Source of the DNA: JABAAW01 sp965216605
GTDB lineage: Bacteria > Pseudomonadota > Alphaproteobacteria > JABAAW01
NCBI GenBank assembly: GCA_965216605.1
Contig: CBDCGG010000003.1
Coordinates: forward strand, 1 to 24,846
Reading direction: 5' to 3'
Length of the DNA: 24,846 nucleotides
In this document: one piece after another, positions 23,317 through 24,846 of the stretch
Layout: each line of letters starts with the position of its first letter
How positions within the stretch are numbered: position 1 is the first letter of the stretch
Notes under the pieces: generated by a model
What the model was told of the DNA's origin: nothing
Databases searched by the model: none
Seen by the model: the letters and a program-made list of their open reading frames with translations, nothing else
Position numbers and translations under genes: made by a program

Positions 23317-24570
23317 ATGGAGAAGATGACCCCCAAGCAACAAAGCGACAAGCAGAAGGCACTCGCCTCGGCTTTGGACGAGATCGAGCGCAGCTTCGGC
23401 AAGGGTTCGATCATGCGTTTGGGACATCAAGCGGTAGAGGGTATCGAATCCATATCTAGTGGCTCGCTCGGCTTGGACATCGCCTTGGGCGTCGGCGGCT
23501 TGCCGCGCGGACGCATTATCGAGATCTACGGACCAGAATCGTCGGGAAAGACAACCCTCGCCCTCCATGTCATCGCCGAAGCGCAGAAACGCGGAGGACA
23601 CTGCGCATTCGTGGATGCAGAGCATGCGCTCGATCCTTCATACGCAAAAAAACTCGGCATCAACCTTGAGACGCTGCTAATCTCGCAGCCCGACGCGGGA
23701 GAACAGGCGCTTGAAATCGCCGACACGCTCGTGCGCTCCAGCGCGCTCGATGTACTCGTTATCGATTCGGTCGCCGCTCTCGTGCCGCGCGCCGAACTAG
23801 AGGGCGACATGGGAGACACACATGTAGGCTTGCACGCAAGGCTCATGAGCCAAGCCCTCCGAAAACTCACGGGATCGGTCGCTCGCTCGCGCACGATGAT
23901 CATCTTCATCAACCAAATCCGTATGAAAATCGGCGTCATGTTCGGCAATCCAGAGACAACAACGGGAGGAAACGCCTTGAAATTTTACTCAAGCGTACGC
24001 CTCGACATTCGCCGCATCGGTGCGGTCAAGGAAAAGGATGTCATCGTCGGAAATCAGACGCGGGTCAAGGTCGTCAAAAACAAGGTCGCTCCACCCTTCC
24101 GCGTCGTCGAGTTCGACATCTTGTACGACCAGGGAATCTCCAAAAACGGCGAGATCCTTGACCTCGGTGTCAGCGCGGGAATCATCGAAAAATCGGGCGC
24201 ATGGTATGCATACGACAAGCAACGCATCGCACAGGGACGCGAGAACGCACGCACATGGCTGGGGGCAAACGCGCAGAGCGCGCGCACCATCGAAAACAAA
24301 ATTCGTGAAAAAGAAGGCTTGCTATCAGAGGTCATGTTGGAAGCACCATCTCCTCCTCCTGCCCCTCCTCCTGTCGAGGCAGAAACACCCCAACCCCCCG
24401 CTCCCGCCGCTCCCGCCGCCGCTCCTGCACCCGCATCTTCTCCCGCCGCTGCGGTTGCTCCTGCGTCTGGGACTGAGGCAGCGCATGTCGCGCATGTCGC
24501 GGCGGCTCCTCCTCCTCATTCTGCTCCTCCTGCGGCGCCTCCTGTCCGTCCGACTCGCTCGCCCTCTTAG
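23317..24570 (+). CDS. recA: Recombinase RecA
   Basis: Forms ATP-dependent filaments on single-stranded DNA for homologous recombination and SOS induction. The core is intact: Walker A GPESSGKT (72-79), FVDAEHALDPSYAKKLG, the LLISQPDAGEQALEI segment, Walker B LDVLVIDSVAALVP, loop L1 GDTHVGLHARLMSQALRKL, FINQIRMKIGVMFGNPETTTGG and loop L2. It has 417 residues against the usual about 345-360. From about residue 343 an Ala/Pro-rich tail of 75 residues replaces the acidic C-terminal end. ATG 23317 has a GAGG site; no better upstream start exists. Confidence 0.97.
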   Translation: MEKMTPKQQSDKQKALASALDEIERSFGKGSIMRLGHQAVEGIESISSGSLGLDIALGVGGLPRGRIIEIYGPESSGKTTLALHVIAEAQKRGGHCAFVDAEHALDPSYAKKLGINLETLLISQPDAGEQALEIADTLVRSSALDVLVIDSVAALVPRAELEGDMGDTHVGLHARLMSQALRKLTGSVARSRTMIIFINQIRMKIGVMFGNPETTTGGNALKFYSSVRLDIRRIGAVKEKDVIVGNQTRVKVVKNKVAPPFRVVEFDILYDQGISKNGEILDLGVSAGIIEKSGAWYAYDKQRIAQGRENARTWLGANAQSARTIENKIREKEGLLSEVMLEAPSPPPAPPPVEAETPQPPAPAAPAAAPAPASSPAAAVAPASGTEAAHVAHVAAAPPPHSAPPAAPPVRPTRSPS

Positions 24571-24583
24571 CGCCTATTCATAA

Positions 24584-24595
24584 CTCCTGCAGGAG
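24584..24595. repeat. 12-bp perfect palindrome after recA
   Basis: CTCCTGCAGGAG lies 14 bases after the recA stop. It has no loop or U tract, so it is not a typical terminator. A short inverted repeat is all that can be said. Confidence 0.5.
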
Positions 24596-24602
24596 CTCTT
24601 GG

Positions 24603-24658
24603 TTGCTTGCGTTATCTTGCTTGCGTTATTTTGCTTGCGTTATTTTGCTTGCGTTATT
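24603..24658. repeat. 14-bp tandem repeat, four copies, between recA and mlaC-like gene
   Basis: The unit TTGCTTGCGTTATT is repeated four times (24603, 24617, 24631, 24645; the first copy ends in C). The last copy overlaps the stop codon of the minus-strand gene at 24654-24656. No spacers are present, so it is a simple tandem repeat and not a CRISPR. Confidence 0.9.
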
Positions 24659-24846
24659 TTTCTTGCGCCTTGAGACGATCGCGCTCCAAGGCAAGCATAC
24701 GGAGAAATTGTCCTACGCCTTGCTTGCTGATAATGTCGGTCATCTCGCGCCGCTTGCCGGCGATGATGCTCACGCTACGAAAGACCACATCGATAATTCC
24801 CATACTCGTGTCGCGTTCCGTCTCGTTTTCAAAACAACGCACGCGC
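24654..24846 (-). CDS. mlaC: Probable MlaC/Ttg2D-family phospholipid-binding protein, C-terminal fragment
   Basis: Only the last about 63 residues are in the window; the frame continues past the right edge, so the ATG at 24842 is probably internal. The segment IIDVVFRSVSIIAGKRREMT followed by DIISKQGVGQFLRML fits the end of MlaC proteins (I/V-x-D-V-x2-x-G/S-V-S-hh-x3-R-x-x-h-x2-I-h-x2-x-G-h-x2-hh-x-L), periplasmic carriers in phospholipid transport to and from the outer membrane. The glycine usually before VS is a serine here. The fragment is short, so the call is moderate. Confidence 0.55.
   Translation of the reverse strand, partial: RVRCFENETERDTSMGIIDVVFRSVSIIAGKRREMTDIISKQGVGQFLRMLALERDRLKAQEK

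Noticed and set aside
24603..24658. Possible CRISPR or promoter array
   Set aside because: The 14-bp copies touch each other without spacers, so it is a simple tandem repeat.

Overview
The window looks like chromosomal DNA of an alphaproteobacterium, most like the Rhodospirillales/Holosporales side. Evidence is the separate F0 operon in the alphaproteobacterial order atpI-atpB-atpE-atpF'-atpF, the carB-greA and glyQ-glyS-ppdK clusters, an RpoH-type sigma factor with the RpoH box, and a pseudokinase/membrane-protein pair that I remember from Rhodospirillales. The placement rests on gene order and recalled family features, not on a search. Most genes are moderately GC-rich. One gene (1549-2658) and the 3' half of glyS are clearly AT-richer.

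Layout. Positions 1-1111 (minus) hold the N-terminal part of a haemolysin-type calcium-binding repeat protein that runs off the left edge. Positions 1112-3219 are an accessory-looking patch: an AT-rich coiled-coil, two-membrane-segment protein of unknown function, flanked on both sides by blocks of palindromic repeats, some of them in inverted orientation. Positions 3220-9055 (minus) are glyQ-glyS-ppdK; glyS is split by a frame change in a run of seven A. carB (9169-12471) is divergent from glyQ. It is followed by a very compact plus-strand run greA-msrB-atpI-atpB-atpE-atpF'-atpF (12585-16070). purH (minus) converges on it, and rpoH (plus) is divergent from purH. A minus-strand run follows: a DEAD-box RNA helicase (RhlE type), a tail-anchored pseudokinase and a small multi-pass membrane protein. 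recA (plus) and the end of an MlaC-like gene (minus) close the window.

How the genes work together. Most of the window is core metabolism and information processing: glycyl-tRNA charging, pyruvate/PEP interconversion, carbamoyl phosphate and purine synthesis, transcript elongation, methionine sulfoxide repair, the proton channel and stator of ATP synthase, heat-shock transcription, RNA remodelling and recombination. The less ordinary parts are the repeat-flanked AT-rich gene, the modular palindromes whose arms change in a compensating way between copies, the glyS frame change, the pseudokinase/membrane pair, a glyQ promoter that predicts a leaderless mRNA, and a recurring habit of 14-15 bp tandem duplications in coding and non-coding DNA. 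I see no tRNA or rRNA gene, no CRISPR array and no transposase.
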